A stretch of DNA of 64,000 nt, from assembly GCA_021442155.1 (NCBI GenBank), contig CM038214.1, positions 318,897,001-318,961,000 on the forward strand. The letters run 5' to 3'. This DNA is from Cymbidium sinense (lineage: Eukaryota; Streptophyta; Magnoliopsida; Asparagales; Orchidaceae). Of this stretch, positions 1 to 11,600 are shown one piece after another (within the stretch, counting starts at the first letter, position 1; each line of letters opens with the position of its first letter). The notes under the pieces are model-generated. The model made no database searches. It saw only the letters and a list, made by a program, of their open reading frames with translations, and was not told the DNA's origin. The position numbers and the translations under genes were made by a program.

Positions 1-720
1 TTTAAGGACTACTTTACATGATGTTATGAAGAGATGCTTAGATTGGATCCCGATGTAGTGATCAATAACCTAGAAATAGAGCCTACTGCTAACCCTATCA
101 AGCAAGCTCTTAGACGCATGCGATTAGACATAGAATAACAGGTCATTTTTGAAGTCAAGAAATTGATTGATGCTGGCTTCATCCGAGAAGAAAAATACCC
201 TACCTGGTTAGCCAGTGTCATCCCAATTATGAAAAAGAATGGCCAAATTCACATATGCATTGATTTAAGAGATTTAAATAAGGCATGTCCAAAAGTTGAA
301 TTTCCACTACCAATCTCAGAGCTTATGGTGGACATTACCTCATCTCATGTAGTCTTCTATTTTATGGATGTCTCATCTGGATATAACCAAATAATGATGG
401 CCCCTAAAGATGAAAGAAATAGGTCATGCCTTTCATCCTTCAAAATGTCAATGCTACATACCAGCAGGCTATGACTCAAATCTTTGATGAACTCATTCAT
501 CATCATGTCAACTGCTATGTCGATGATCTCAGGGTCAAAAGTAGAGAAAAGGAAGACCATCTCTTTGACTTGAGAGTACTTTTTGAACTGTTAAGACAAT
601 TTAACCTCAAAATGAACCCCCTGAGTGTGCATTCAGAGTAGCTTCAGGGAAATTCATTGGATTTGTTGTCCGACACAAGGGAATCGAAATCGATCCGGAG
701 AAGATCAAGGTGATATTAGA
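1..720 (+). pseudogene. Ty3/gypsy reverse transcriptase fragment (decayed)
   Basis: Broken reverse transcriptase domain of a plant Ty3/gypsy polyprotein, which would copy retrotransposon RNA into DNA. Visible blocks are DLRDLNKACPK (about 265-297), FMDVSSGYNQI (362-394, first catalytic Asp), the catalytic YVDD at 516-527, and the RT end FRVASGKFIGFVVRHKGIEI (about 635-690). A stop at 136-138 lies in the region before the palm. A short deletion with a frame change near 415-430 removes the usual YCYKVMPFGL stretch. The 5' part of pol is cut by the window edge. It is followed directly by the RNase H and integrase pieces in normal gypsy order. It cannot encode a working enzyme. Confidence 0.92.
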
Positions 721-779
721 AATTACACCCCCCTAAAAGTTTAACTCAAGTCATATCACTAAAAGGGCAGTTGGCAAAT

Positions 780-1180
780 CTAAGATGCTTTATATCCAAC
801 ATATTGAGAAGATGTCAGCCATTCTCAGCAATTGTCAAATAGGATGCCAAGTTCAAGTGGGATGACAAGTTTGAGCATGCCTTCAAAGATATCAAGTATT
901 ACCTGATGATGCCATTAGTTTTAGCAGACCCTTTCCTAGGTAAGCTGCTCATACTTTACACTGCTATATTAGATGACTCCCTTGGTGCTTTGTTGGCCCA
1001 AGCCAATGATGAAGGGAAGGAAAATGCACGCTACTACCTCAACCATCATCTAGTCCCTACTGAGGCTAATTATCCACCCATTGAGAAGCATTGCCTAACT
1101 TTAATCATTGCATCCCAAAAGCTACAACACTACATGATTCCTCATAAGGTGAACTTAATTTCTTGGATCAATCCATGATC
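780..1180 (+). pseudogene. gypsy RT-linked RNase H-like domain remnant
   Basis: Continuation of the gypsy polyprotein after the RT palm. The 906-1178 frame reads PLVLADPFLGKLLILY, then DDSLGALLAQ and PIEKHCLTLIIASQKLQHY. These are hallmarks of the RNase H-like fold that follows RT in plant gypsy elements (Pfam RT_RNaseH_2 type). The region before it (780-905) is shifted between frames. The mirrored counterpart at 60926-61330 on the minus strand has the same order and reads AAPISGKPLILYTTALDDF, so the domain call is supported twice in this window. Confidence 0.85.
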
Positions 1181-1375
1181 AATGCTATCTAGATGGTAGG
1201 CATGATGGTCCATAATCCTCTCACAGTTTGACATTACCTTCATAGCCTTACATGCGATGAAAGGACAAGCGTTAGTGGATTTCTTAGTAGTACACCCACT
1301 TCCTGATGATTCTCTGCTTAGTGATGATCTCCTCGATGAACAAATCATGAACTTAGGGGATATTAGCATTCTCCA

Positions 1376-1800
1376 CTAGGAGATGTACTTTGACGGTGCA
1401 GTTTCCTCTCAAGGAGGAGAAGATCCATAATCTACTATTCCAGGAAAGGCAGGGGTAGGAATAGTTCTCTTAACTCTAGACCATGATGTGATGAGATTCT
1501 TATATCAATTGTTTAATCCTTGCACCAATAATGAAGCTGAATATGAGGCTCTGATTGTCGATCTAGAGTTAGTCATCACTCTAAGCATCAAGAACATCAA
1601 CATCTTCTGGGATTCTTAGCTAGTTATCAACCAAATCGTTGGATCCTATAAGGTTATAAAGCCCAAGCTCCATCACTACCACAAGTGCACCATGGAGTTA
1701 TTAGCCTAAATCACAGAGATTACCATTTATAAGATTCCTCAAGGAGAGAACGTCATAGCGTATGCTTTAACCAAGCTTGCCAAGAAGTTGGCATGTTAGG
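1376..1800 (+). pseudogene. gypsy RNase H domain remnant
   Basis: Ribonuclease H domain, which in an active element degrades the RNA template. The frame beginning at 1381 reads MYFDGAVSSQGGE (first acidic residue), then NNEAEYEAL (catalytic Glu near 1535) and a DS-LVIN block near 1612 that has a stop codon in it. The usual final NxxAD motif reads NVIAYALTKLA, so the last catalytic Asp is lost. Further stops lie around 1430, 1705 and 1797. The same domain, also broken, is present in reverse orientation at 60240-60775. Confidence 0.88.
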
Positions 1801-1879
1801 AGGATGAGTTCATATCAATAAAGGTCCAAAATAGACAAGTCTTATCCCTTATGGATATTGAACTCATCAAAAGTACTCT

Positions 1880-2215
1880 CTTAAAGGGGTGGTTGCCATT
1901 TCCATGAACGATGATGAGTTAGATTGGAGGCAACCATTAATGGATTACCTAAATAAAGGCAAACTACCTCAAGAGAAGCCCCAAGGCCATCAGATGAACC
2001 ATAGAGCACTTTCCTATGCTCTTGTGGATGGTGTCTGTAGCAAGTGGTCTCATCATATGTGGTTATGTTATTTAGACAAGCAAAGCCCCAAAGATAAATG
2101 ACAGAGGTACACTGATTATGTCTAACCAAGTCTCAAAATGAAACCAAGATCAAGCAGACCAGATACCACCGCATCGATGATCAAAGATTACGTGGATACG
2201 GCTAGGCGATGAAAC
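1880..2215 (+). pseudogene. gypsy integrase N-terminal remnant
   Basis: The stretch reads NDDELDWRQPLMDYLNKGKLP and then ALVDGVCSKWSHHMWLCYLDK, which matches the linker between RNase H and the integrase zinc-binding region of plant gypsy elements. From about 2160 the sequence KDYVDTARR-NQCQTH resembles the CxxC end of the HHCC zinc finger. The coding signal then stops abruptly at about 2200, where the post-pol repeats begin. The integrase catalytic core is therefore deleted in this arm, whereas the mirrored arm keeps it (59470-59860). Confidence 0.78.
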
Positions 2216-3985
2216 CAATGTCAAACACATATCTTTTGTCTCGGGCTACTCTGAGTTGAGATAATGTCCTCAATATCACTCACTTAGTAGCTTCTCTAGG
2301 TTGGGCTGACATGCTACCCTACTAGTTTGTCATCCCAATGATCTTCTTGCTTTGGAGGATATAAGTCTTCTACACTTTCCTTTCTTACTTGGACACTGCA
2401 CACCGACGAGCACCTTGTTAGTTTGGTAGGCCTTACTGCATGGCCGATAAGCTTCCTCATGTTGGCTTCATTTAAGAAGATGTGAGTTTGCTACGCTTTC
2501 TTCTTATATTAGCCTTTGTGCACTGATTGTGTCGAGTATATTTGAGGTTTAGGATAAGTCCCCTAGCGGCTCCTTCCCTCATGACTGCTTCAAGTCTAGG
2601 CCTTGTCCTTCCTTAGGGATCCCCATTTAGTAGTCGCTCTATGTTAGATAACATCTGTCCCACCAATGATAGATTATACTAATGATCAATTCTGCTTGGA
2701 AAGTTGTAAGCCTACATGCTTTCTTTCCAAATTGAACATTGCACACTGATGGGCACCTTAGGTTGGTTGGTTCTCACTATGCTAATGGAAACACCACTCA
2801 TGCTAACGGATACACCTTAGGTTGGTTGGTTTTCGCACCTTATGATACACCACTCATGGAAGATGCATTTTGCTAAACATTCTCCTGAGTAGATAACATG
2901 TCATCACCTCCCACATATTTGAATCATGTCCTTTGTGACCCCATTTAGACACTGCCCAGGTTACTATCATATTGGATAGTTCCCCTTTCTTAGTAACCAC
3001 CTCTGTGATTGGAGAATCCATCATATGGATGTGCAGATTCTCCCTTGGTCCAGTAAATCTGAGACAGGTCAAGGCCAACATAGCACCTTCCTAGTGAGGT
3101 CCCTCGCACACCAATAACGTCTGTGTAAACATATAAATAAAATATATATTCAACTGTGGATTAAGAGAACACCCCTAGCGGTACCTTTTTTCAAGTAGGT
3201 ATCCCATCTTTAGGGTAGTGTCAGCAGAACTCCCTATAAGAATTATCTAACTACTCTTTAGTTGATATAAGTACCCAACAACATTCACTCAATAGTCACC
3301 CCTAAGTCAAGTTTGATTTATTGTGCTACTAATAGGTCACCCTAGCTATTATTCCCTGCTTTTAAAAAATGTAAATCTACTACACCTTCTTCCTAGCATA
3401 GACGTTGCTGTGAGGCAACCCTTAGGTTGGCTAACTATGTGACTATCCCTTTGGATTTGTAAATCTGAGATAGGACAAGTATGATATATCCCCTTCTTAG
3501 TGGGTCCATCAAAAACTGATATGGTCCATAAATTAAATCTATCAAATTTGACCGAGCTCACATCCTCAGTAGATATGCCCTCGATTTAAAATCAAACTAA
3601 ACCAACCAAACCATATGAAATCATAATAAATTAAGATAAAATTAATCCTGACTACTTTTGAGTTGACATAAATCCCAAGAAACATTCACTCTGTAGTCTC
3701 CCTAGGTCAAGTTTGATTTTTTGTACATCCAACAGGTCACCCCAATGGTTGTTCCTCACTTTGGAAGATGTATGTCTACTATGCCTTCTTCTTGGCATAG
3801 CCATTGTACACTGAAAGGAAACTCATTAGGTAGGCTAGCTCTACCCCACAACTGGTAGACTATCCATTTGGATTTATAAACCTGATGTAGGTCAAGGCTG
3901 ATATAGCCCCTTCTCAGTGGATCCATTGTACACCGATAGGGTCCATACATTAACTTAGACTAAATTAGACCCAATCTTAATTTCC
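2216..3985. repeat. post-pol tandem repeats, left copy
   Basis: Non-coding DNA made of diverged repeats of about 350-450 bp. Landmarks recurring in each unit are a GTTGAGATAA/GTTGATATAA start, CATTCACTCAATAGTC (near 2270, 3285, 3688), TCACCCTAG, a pyrimidine-rich CTTTCTTC stretch, TTGCACACTGA, and CCCTTTGGATT followed by AAATCTGAGATAGG. The same family lies in direct orientation after the second pol at 35145-37880 and inverted at 58080-59450, each time immediately downstream of gypsy pol. It therefore probably belongs to the 3' untranslated or LTR part of this gypsy family. Short open frames in it are not conserved. Confidence 0.8.
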
Positions 3986-4520
3986 CAGTGGAATTAAATC
4001 ACAATCTTCTCCCTAGTGGAGCCCTAAATCATATATTAATAAGTCAACCAAACAAATCAAATTCAAAACCAACCTCCCCAGTGGATCCAAATTAAACCAA
4101 CTCCCTAATAGAGTCTAAATCAAAGAAATCCAACCAAACTCTTATCCCCAATGGATACATCCCCAAAAAAATCTATGAAATCAAACTCAAATCCCAATCC
4201 CCAGTGGATAACCCAAACCTTCTTCTGTAGTGGAAGGTTTATATACCCGATCCCCAGCAGACTCGATCTCATATCTCTAGCCGATATTCCTCCACATCAA
4301 TTAAAATAAAACAAATTAAAGTCGATTTGATCTTAATCCTTGGTGGATTATAGATTATTAACTCTAGCGAATATTTCAAATCATATAATCAAATCAAATT
4401 CAAACCATAGCCCCAACAGATTTTCTTCTTTTATGCCCTTGACATAGACCCCTCACATGTCATGTCTAATGCATGTGTGATTCCCTAGCGGATCTCCCTC
4501 CATGTCTTTGACATGGAATT
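3985..4520. repeat. CCCCAGTGG-like motif array, left copy
   Basis: A series of about a dozen imperfect copies of a short motif, roughly TCCCCAGTGGAT, spaced by about 25-60 bases and separated by AAATCAAA-type filler. Examples are at about 3985, 4011, 4075, 4150, 4200, 4250, 4338 and 4482. The same array lies at 37880-38260 and, reverse-complemented, at 57640-58060. No coding potential. Confidence 0.72.
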
Positions 4521-4559
4521 CTCATCAAATCTTATTTCTCCTCTTATACACACCTTTAA

Positions 4560-6010
4560 TACTTCAACCAAAAGCCTAATAATGTATTCCTTCAAATTAC
4601 ATCATCTTAACATTGTAATCAACATTTTATGATTTGTGATGGTGCAAGCTCAAACTTACTATACAATGTCATGCCAGACATATTATTGTGTGAATTAACA
4701 CACTATATTATATTATAATTTGCTATAATATTACATATTGTTTAACGTTACTCTTCATTAGAATCACTTAAAAGGAATAAATAACAAAATTTTATTAAAA
4801 TATCAATATTGTTAATTTTGGATGTAAAATTATTATTTTTCTAATAGAAATTGTACAAAATATCATAATTTTGGAGTTGCTTATTGGTGTGTGCCGTGAA
4901 TTTGGAAAAATTCTTCCATCTCAACAATCAAATTAACATTTTTGTGAGTTTTGACCAAATGTATTATAACAAAAGTAAAACATACTAAAATGTACAATAA
5001 ATTTTAGTAACACACTGCCACATTCATATATATGTAGAGTTATAATGTTGTGTACATTATATTTTAATATGCTTTCATATAATATATTATCTTACATTAC
5101 TCCTTAAAATGAATCACTTTAAGAAAAAAATTATAAAATTTGGTTGAAAAATGAACATTTATTTTGGATGCAAAATTCCATTCTTTTGATTAAATGACAC
5201 ACCATAGCATACCCCAATGATGTTCCCTAAAGCTTAACTTAAATTTGGCCAAATCCCATCACCTCAGCCTATAAATCAGTATTTTTATAAATTATACCAG
5301 TACAAACTCTACTACATCATACTATAATAAACTAAAATATGCTAAACAACAAGTAGTAATACACAATAGTATGCTATAATGCATGATGCTACACTATGTT
5401 ATGGCATCCTATATTATAATACACTATAGCATATTATATTATATTGCATATCACTTCAGAAGGGATTGCTTAAGATAAAAAAATAATATAATTAATCTAA
5501 ACAATAAATAAAAAATATATATTTTTTAGTCATATCACTTACATATTTTAAATTAAAATAATATATTATGATGCCATGCTCTACCTATTATGAATTTGGC
5601 CAAATTCCACCATTTTAAAGTGTAAATCAACATTTTTATAATAATGCTAGTGTAGGCTTGACTGCTTGATTGTAAAATACTAAAAGAATTTAAAATTTGC
5701 ACAACAATATATTATGATATATGATGTTATACTATGCTACAAAATATAATATTTATTTTGAACATAAAATCTTACTTTTTAGACTATAAGTGGTGTAGCA
5801 CACCTTTGGTACTACAACTAAATTCCCACTTCAAATTTAACAAATTTCATCATCTGATTTATTAAATCAATATTTTTATGATTTATATTAATATAGACTA
5901 TAGGGCACAATACCATAATATACTAAAACATTTTAAAACATCTTATAACCACCAAAAACACATCACAACATTCTCAAATATATGATGCTACATTATACTA
6001 TAATATATGG
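4560..6010. repeat. AT-rich tandem repeat, left copy (about five units)
   Basis: Very AT-rich DNA in which a landmark close to AATCAACATTTTTATGATTT recurs near 4618, 4927, 5275, 5625 and 5866, giving diverged units of about 240-350 bp. Each unit also carries a GAATTTGGCCAAATTCC-like piece, an AATCACTTAAAAGG-like piece and ATACTATGCTATAATA stretches. The inverted counterpart is 56056-57480. No gene is visible. Confidence 0.75.
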
Positions 6011-6156
6011 TATTATAATATTATTTAGGGTTTAGGTCTAGGGTATTCAAATCTCTAACAATCAATGGAAAGTCTCTTAAAGACCTTTTCCTTAGCTACC
6101 ATAACAATGAGAGGATGAGGTAATTCTTCATATCTACTACTAATGACATCTTCATT
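6011..6156. other. unique-looking island at the edge of the telomere-like block
   Basis: A short stretch of ordinary composition (GTATTCAAATCTCTAACAAT, later ATGACATCTTCATTCAA) between the AT-rich repeat and the first telomere-like block. A few TTTAGGG units already occur at 6018-6043. The same island, inverted, is at about 55926-56045. It fixes the point where the telomere-like DNA starts in both arms. Confidence 0.7.
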
Positions 6157-6440
6157 CAAGGTTTAGGGTCTAGGCTTTAGGGTTAGGGTTTAGGGTTAGC
6201 TTAGGGTTTAGGGTTTAGGTTTTAGGGTTTGGTGTTTAAGGTTTAGGGTTTAGGGTTTTAGGGTAGGGTTTATAGTTTTAGGGTTTAGGTTTAGGGTTTA
6301 GGGTTTAGGGTTAGGTTTTAGGGTGTAAGGTTTAGGGTTTAAGGTTTATGTTTTTTTAGGGTTTAAGGTTTAGGGTTTAAGGTTTGGTTTAGGTTTTAAG
6401 TTCAGGGTTTAAGTTTTTGTTCAGGGTTTAGGGTTTAATG
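6157..6440. repeat. interstitial telomere-like repeat block
   Basis: Degenerate TTTAGGG repeats on the + strand with many variants (TTTAAGG, TTAGGG, TTTTAGGG, GTTCAGGG). It ends where the GRP fragment's poly(A)-derived edge begins. Mirror block: 55684-55925. Confidence 0.95.
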
Positions 6441-6942
6441 TTATTTTGTTAATAGAGACCAAATTCAGATTCAATATTTCTTCTTTTCAATTTCATCAAC
6501 CAAGTAGCACACCAAGTTTTCTAAGACACAAGCGACGACATAGATAAAAAATGAGCACCCATAGAGCTAATAAAAAACCCTAGATTAGTAGAATCGTCTC
6601 TACTATAAAGTCATTATTCCATCAGAAGAAGACCAGATCGATTGTTCTTCAGTTTCTCCAGTTCCCATTAGAACCACCATCGCCTCTCAAGTAGCGGGAT
6701 CCAGCATCATATCCCTAATCACTCCTTCTACCACCACTACGGCTGTAACCTCCATCAATCCTCCTGCTTCCATAACCACCACTGCTCCGACAACTACCTC
6801 CATATCCACCAGCACCTATAGATCCCCCACCACCACTACGATAATCACTTCCTTCACCTTCGCCTCCATCGCCAAATCTAGATTGAGCCTAGTTGATGGT
6901 GATGCTCCTCCCATCAAGGTTCTTCCCATTCTTACAGTTTAG
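6441..6942 (-). pseudogene. glycine-rich RNA-binding protein fragment, copy 1
   Basis: 5'-truncated copy of a plant class IV glycine-rich RNA-binding protein. Read from 6942 leftward it gives the last residues of an RRM (NGKNLDGRSITIN), a stop, AQSRF, then a Gly-rich tail with GGYGGS, GGGGS and SRSGG blocks, an internal stop, and an ending SNGNWRN. About 250 bases of 3' untranslated sequence follow, up to the T-rich edge near 6445. The intact protein would bind RNA through the RRM; this fragment lacks most of the RRM and has at least two stops. It is flanked on both sides by telomere-like repeats. Its 5' breakpoint is the same as in the other three copies, which implies one capture followed by amplification. 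Confidence 0.85.
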
Positions 6943-7211
6943 GGTTAGTTTAGGGTTAGTTTAGGGTTTAGGATTTAGGGTTTAGGCTTTGGGGTTTAAG
7001 GTTTAGGGTTGTAGATTTTAGGGTTTATGGTTTATGGTTTAGGGTTTAGGGTTTAGGGTTTAGGGTTTAGGGTTTAGGGTTTAGGGTTTAGGGTTTAGGG
7101 CTTAGGGCTTAGGGCTTATGGTTTAGGGTTTAGACTTTTAGGGTTTAGGGTTTAGGGTTTAGGGTTAGTTTTAGGGATTAGGCTTTCGGGTTTAGGATTT
7201 AGGGTTTAGGT
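6943..7211. repeat. interstitial telomere-like repeat block with a perfect core
   Basis: TTTAGGG repeats, including about nine consecutive perfect units at roughly 7038-7100, the cleanest run in the window. Flanking units are degenerate (CTTAGGG, TTTATGG, TTTTAGGG). Mirror block: 54921-55198. Confidence 0.95.
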
Positions 7212-8010
7212 ATTTTTTAAAATTAAGTAAAGTAGTAGGTTTAGGTTCATTTAGTTTATTTTTTATTTATTTAAGTCTATTTTACTTTTTTCTTATTTAG
7301 GTTTATTTTTTATTTTTATTAGTTTAGTTTATTTATTTTAGGTTTTTTATTTTAGTTTATTTTTTAGTTGTGTTTTATTTTTATTTTATTTTTTAGGTTT
7401 AGGTTTTATTTTTTATTTTTAGGTTTAGGTTTGGGTTTTTATTTTATATTTTTAGGTTTAGGTTTTAGGTTTTTAATTTAGGATTATTTTTAGGTTTTAT
7501 TTTTTAGTTTAGGTTTATGTTTATTTTTAATTTAATTTATTTTGTTTAATTTAGGTTTAGTTTATTTAAGGTTTAAGTTTAAGTTTTAATTATTTTAGTT
7601 TAGTTTATGTTAGCTTAGGTTTAAGTTTATTTTGTTTTTTATTTTATTTTTATTTTAGGTTTATTCTTTTTTTTTAGTTTAGGATTTATGTTTTATTTTT
7701 AGGTTTATTTATTAGGTTTAGGTTTTTATTTAGTTATTATTTTATTATATTTTTAGTTTATTTTATTTATATTTTTGGTTTAGTTTTTATTTTATTTAGG
7801 TTTTTTTTATTTTTAGTTTAGTTTAGGTTTTTATTTATTTTATTTTAGTTTAGTTTTTATTTTTATTTTTTTTATTTTTAGGTTTAGGTTTATGTTTAGG
7901 TTTTAGTTTATGTCTTTATTTTATTTTATTTTTTATTATATTTTGGTTTAGGTTTTTGTATTTATTTTATTTTTAGGTTTTATTTAGTTTTGGATTAGGT
8001 TTTTAGCTTC
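7212..8010. repeat. TTTAG/TTTATTTT low-complexity block
   Basis: About 800 bases made of TTTAGTTTA, TTTAGGTTTAGG and TATTTTATTTT words, almost without C on this strand. It begins with a recognisable junction (T-run, AAATTAAGTAAA, GTAGGTTTAGG) that also starts other blocks of the same kind. Probably derived from telomere-like repeats by loss of G and slippage. Mirror block: 54141-54920. Confidence 0.9.
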
Positions 8011-8111
8011 TTGGTGATTAGGGTTAAGGGTTTAGGGTTTAGAGTTAGTTTAGGGTTTAGGGTTTGGGGTTTCAGGATTAGGGTTTATGGTTTAGGTTTT
8101 AGGTTTAGGGT
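8011..8111. repeat. short telomere-like block
   Basis: About 100 bases of degenerate TTTAGGG repeats between the low-complexity block and the second GRP fragment. Mirror block: 54034-54140. Confidence 0.9.
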
Positions 8112-8477
8112 TTATATAATTTTTTTAATCGAGAACAAATTCATATTCAATATTTCTTCTTTTTTTATTTCATTAACCAAGTAACACCCCAAGTTTTCTA
8201 AGACACAAGCGATGACAAAGATAAAAAATGATCACCCATAGAGCAAATCAGAATCCCTAGATAAGTAGAGCTGTCTTTATTATAATGACACAGTTCCATA
8301 GGCAGTAGATCGGATCGAACATTCTATAGTTTGTCTAGTTCCCATCAGAACCACCCCCATCTCATGAGAAGCGGGATCCTCCATCATAACCGCCGCCTCT
8401 GCCTTCACCACCATCGTCAGATCTAAACTGAGTCTAGTTGGCGGTGATGTTCCTGCCATCAAGGTTCTGCCCATTCT
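8112..8477 (-). pseudogene. glycine-rich RNA-binding protein fragment, copy 2
   Basis: Second GRP fragment of the left arm, same orientation and same 5' breakpoint as copy 1. Read from 8477 leftward it gives NGQNLDGRNITAN, a stop, then a Gly-rich stretch that is much shorter than in copies 1 and 4 (GGEGRGGGYDGGSRFS) because the middle is deleted, then a stop and DGGGSDGN. The 3' untranslated part (about 8127-8330) is well preserved and ends in a T-run at 8121-8126, the complement of a poly(A) tail. Non-functional. Confidence 0.84.
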
Positions 8478-8627
8478 TAGGGTTTAGTGTTAGTTTAGGG
8501 TTTAGGATTTACGGTTTAGGTTTAGGGTTTAGGATTTAGGGTTATAGGTTTTAATTTTTAAGGGTTTTTGGTTTAGGGTTCAAGGTTTAGGGTTTTACAA
8601 TTTAGGGTTTAGGGTTTAGAGTTTAGG
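8478..8627. repeat. telomere-like block split by the LINE
   Basis: Degenerate TTTAGGG repeats that formed one tract with 17845-17935 before the LINE inserted. The 18-bp sequence at its right edge (8628-8645) is duplicated at 17827-17844. Confidence 0.93.
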
Positions 8628-8645
8628 GTTTTAGGGTTTAACATT
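8628..8645. repeat. target-site duplication, LINE 3' side
   Basis: GTTTTAGGGTTTAACATT, identical to 17827-17844. The two copies flank the LINE exactly, with the element's poly(A) (T-run on +, 8644-8656) directly adjacent. This shows target-primed insertion within a variant telomere-like sequence. Confidence 0.93.
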
Positions 8646-8656
8646 TTTTTTTTTTT

Positions 8657-11600
8657 AGGGGAAGCCCCATGTAGGGGTATTTTATTGCCACAAAAAGAGG
8701 GTTACAAGGTCCTTAAAAGGGGATAAACTCCAAAACTACTGCTCAAAGAGCTACAATTAGCCTAAGGAGTAAATCCCCATCTAAGTACATCCAAGAGTAA
8801 AAGAAAGCATAAAATAATCAAAAGATACAAGATGATTAACATAATAAGCTAAAGTAAGATTAAAAATGCTATGGAAGATGTGGGAATGCATGATAATCGG
8901 AGCGACACAAAAGAAGGAGAGAGAATCACGCAAAGTTATAATAAGAGGGAGATTAGAGCAGTTAAGGTAATCTGGATAAAAGTTAGAGGAAAATAACATA
9001 ATATGAGTATGTTAGTAAGGAATTGTGATAGAAGGCTCGAGCTCAATCACATCTGTTGGCGATGCAAGTATGAGCATCCAAACTTCAGCAGAAGGGTTAC
9101 ATCACATGAGCTACTATCGAACCAATAGGGAGTGAGATCATCACAGCCATCATAGCCAACAAACCTGTGAGGAGGTAGCACCCAGTTGTTGATATGCTCG
9201 TGAGCTTTATTACCTGCAAACCTAAGCAAAATCATATGTAAAATATATAGGTAATTGCTAAGAGCTGAAGGATAAGGAGTCTCATTCAAGAAAAATATCA
9301 TCAATATAGTCATCTTGACATGAGAATACATAAACATAAGTGAGTGAGCCATCTTAGCCAGAATCTCATGAATAGCCATATTTAGAAAAGAAATTAGTTC
9401 AGCATATAATCCCTCCAAAAGAAAATTACAGAGGAGACCACTTGCTGAAAACCTGTTAAATAAGTCAATGAGCTTATACTTAACACCATCCCAATCACAT
9501 GATATGTAAATGAATCGTTCAGCGCAGAAAATAACCCAGGGAATAATCCCTTTATTAATGTCATGGAGAAAGCAATAGTAAAAGAAGATGGCATAGCTCA
9601 ACACAGGGAATGAACTGCAACCAACCAAAATAAGCACCGAAAAAAGTTAGAGAGCGCTCAATAGCGACATTCGGGGCCTCCATTCAGATAATCCAGATCA
9701 ACAATCAATCTAGAGAACAAGGCATCAAAAGGCAACAACATCCAAGATAGGAAGGGACTAAACTGGCCATGATACCATTCTTTCAGAATAAACTGCTCAT
9801 AAGACTGCACCAACCAATCAGAAATGAGGTAGCAGGTGATGCATATTAGAAAAAATAGGCGATAAATTGCACGCAATCGAAAGCCAACAACAAACACTAA
9901 TACAACATTGGAACCCCCATAAAAAAAATCAACAAGTGAATTGAAATGAGTCTCAACATTAAAATCCGAAAAATAGCAACGGCAACATCCAAGATAGGAA
10001 GATATAGCAAATTGGACATAAAACTCCTCAATCAGAGTAGACATGGCAATAATAGATAAATAAATAAATAAAGTATAAAAATAGTTATCCAAGGCAAAAA
10101 TCGAAAATCACCAAAACCCTCACCATCATGACAATGAATGACGACTTCGTGGCATGAGACCCTAAAATTCTACAACCAACAAAGAAAGAGCCAACTGAGG
10201 TGATAAGGTAAAACAAAAAGGTAAATCTCCAAGACAAGAGACAACCAAAATAGCAAAAACCAGTTAGCTTTCCATGATGCCACTCATCCAGTATAAAAAA
10301 AGGATGAAGTAAACAGTAGCAGAAAAGGTAGATCAATGAATTCCAATGATAGGCATAAAAGAAACCAGTAAGGAGGTTCAAAGCAAAATCTACCAAGCAA
10401 TCAACAACTTCAATAGAGACTGGCTGTACAAAATAATCAAAAGCCCCAGGGGCAGTAAGGTGGGTATTGATCCAGATCAGCCAACCAACAAGGCAGTTAA
10501 AACCAACAAGCTGTCCAAGATTCCACCCATAAACATATATCGGTAAAGGAGAGGATAGATAATGAATAGCTCCCCACCATAAGCCTATCCAAGAAGTGAC
10601 ATTCGAGAAATCGGTCGATTAGGGATGCTTATTCACCATAACCCAATTACGCCAAGGGTAATGACTAATAACCGTGGGTTTGTCAATAACCCAATTATGC
10701 ATATAAGATAAATCATTGATTAATTCCAAGCATAACAAAGAAATGTGCTTCAAGTTGTACATGTTCCAATCATAGCAAAGGATGGGAGAACAATAGCAAG
10801 GAAAAGCAACAACATCCGTGTTATGTCGGCAATCCAGAAAATAGCGCATGGACAATTTCTGAGTAGCGGTGCCCACAATCTGATGCACAATGATAATCCC
10901 TTGAAAACTCCAAACTTGATCATGGGAAGCAAGACTAGAAACAAACAAGACTAGTATTGAAAAAATAACACAATTCCATTTCGCAAAGAGATATTAGTGT
11001 AGAGATGGGATATCCCAACCGACAAAATAACAAATAAAGAAAGTTGCAACCAATAGGTGCTCAATAGCGATCTAAGAGCAAAAGCTGAGCGTTGCTTTGT
11101 CACATTAAGCCTAATGCCAAGGATATTGACAGTCATAATTAGTAGGCATATAGGATAGACCATTGATTACATATAAGCAGAAGAGTAGAATGGTCTTCAG
11201 GATTTTCATGATCTCCTCAAAGCATGAAGGGTGAAAACAATTGTAGTAAAGTCCAACATCAACCCAAATGTTAACAACAAGAGCAAAATGAAAACGAAGG
11301 GGAGGGTAAACACAAGAAGAACCAAAAGGATAACAAGGAAATCCCTTCCTGGGATAGAAGATTACCAAGCAGAATTTTAAGACAATAAAGGTCCAAAACC
11401 GAACTTGGTAAAAGAGCGAGCAATATGGCAAAAATCAGCATGAGGAAAAGCGGGAGAAGCGTGAGAAAAAATCAGAAGAACCCAAAGGGATTAAAACCAA
11501 ATCAACAAACAAATCAACAAACAACCATGGCGAAACCTCCAAAACCCAAAAGTAATTAAGCCCAATCCATTCCAAGACAAGGATTTCGAAAAATAACCAT

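Larger units (their letters stand above)
1..8627. repeat. left arm of a giant imperfect inverted repeat
   Basis: This segment reappears in reverse complement at about 53380-62086 with the same internal order: gypsy pol, post-pol repeats, AT-rich tandem repeat, telomere-like block, GRP fragment, telomere-like block, low-complexity block, telomere-like block, second GRP fragment. Bases 1-36 pair with 62086-62051 with four mismatches. Further anchors are 2854-3081 with 58918-59124, about 5400 with 56660, about 6050 with 56020, and 6942 with 55199. The arms carry many substitutions and indels, so this is an old structure and not an assembly echo. The match ends at the LINE insertion at 8646. Confidence 0.9.

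Noticed and set aside
6157..7211. A functional chromosome end
   Set aside because: Repeats are short, mostly degenerate and interrupted, with several kb of other DNA on both sides; these are interstitial tracts.
8280..8474. 64-codon minus-strand frame in GRP copy 2 and the equivalent frames at 53688-53873 and 55200-55529
   Set aside because: These are out of frame relative to the ancestral GRP; the in-frame reading gives NGQNLDGRNIT and Gly-rich text.
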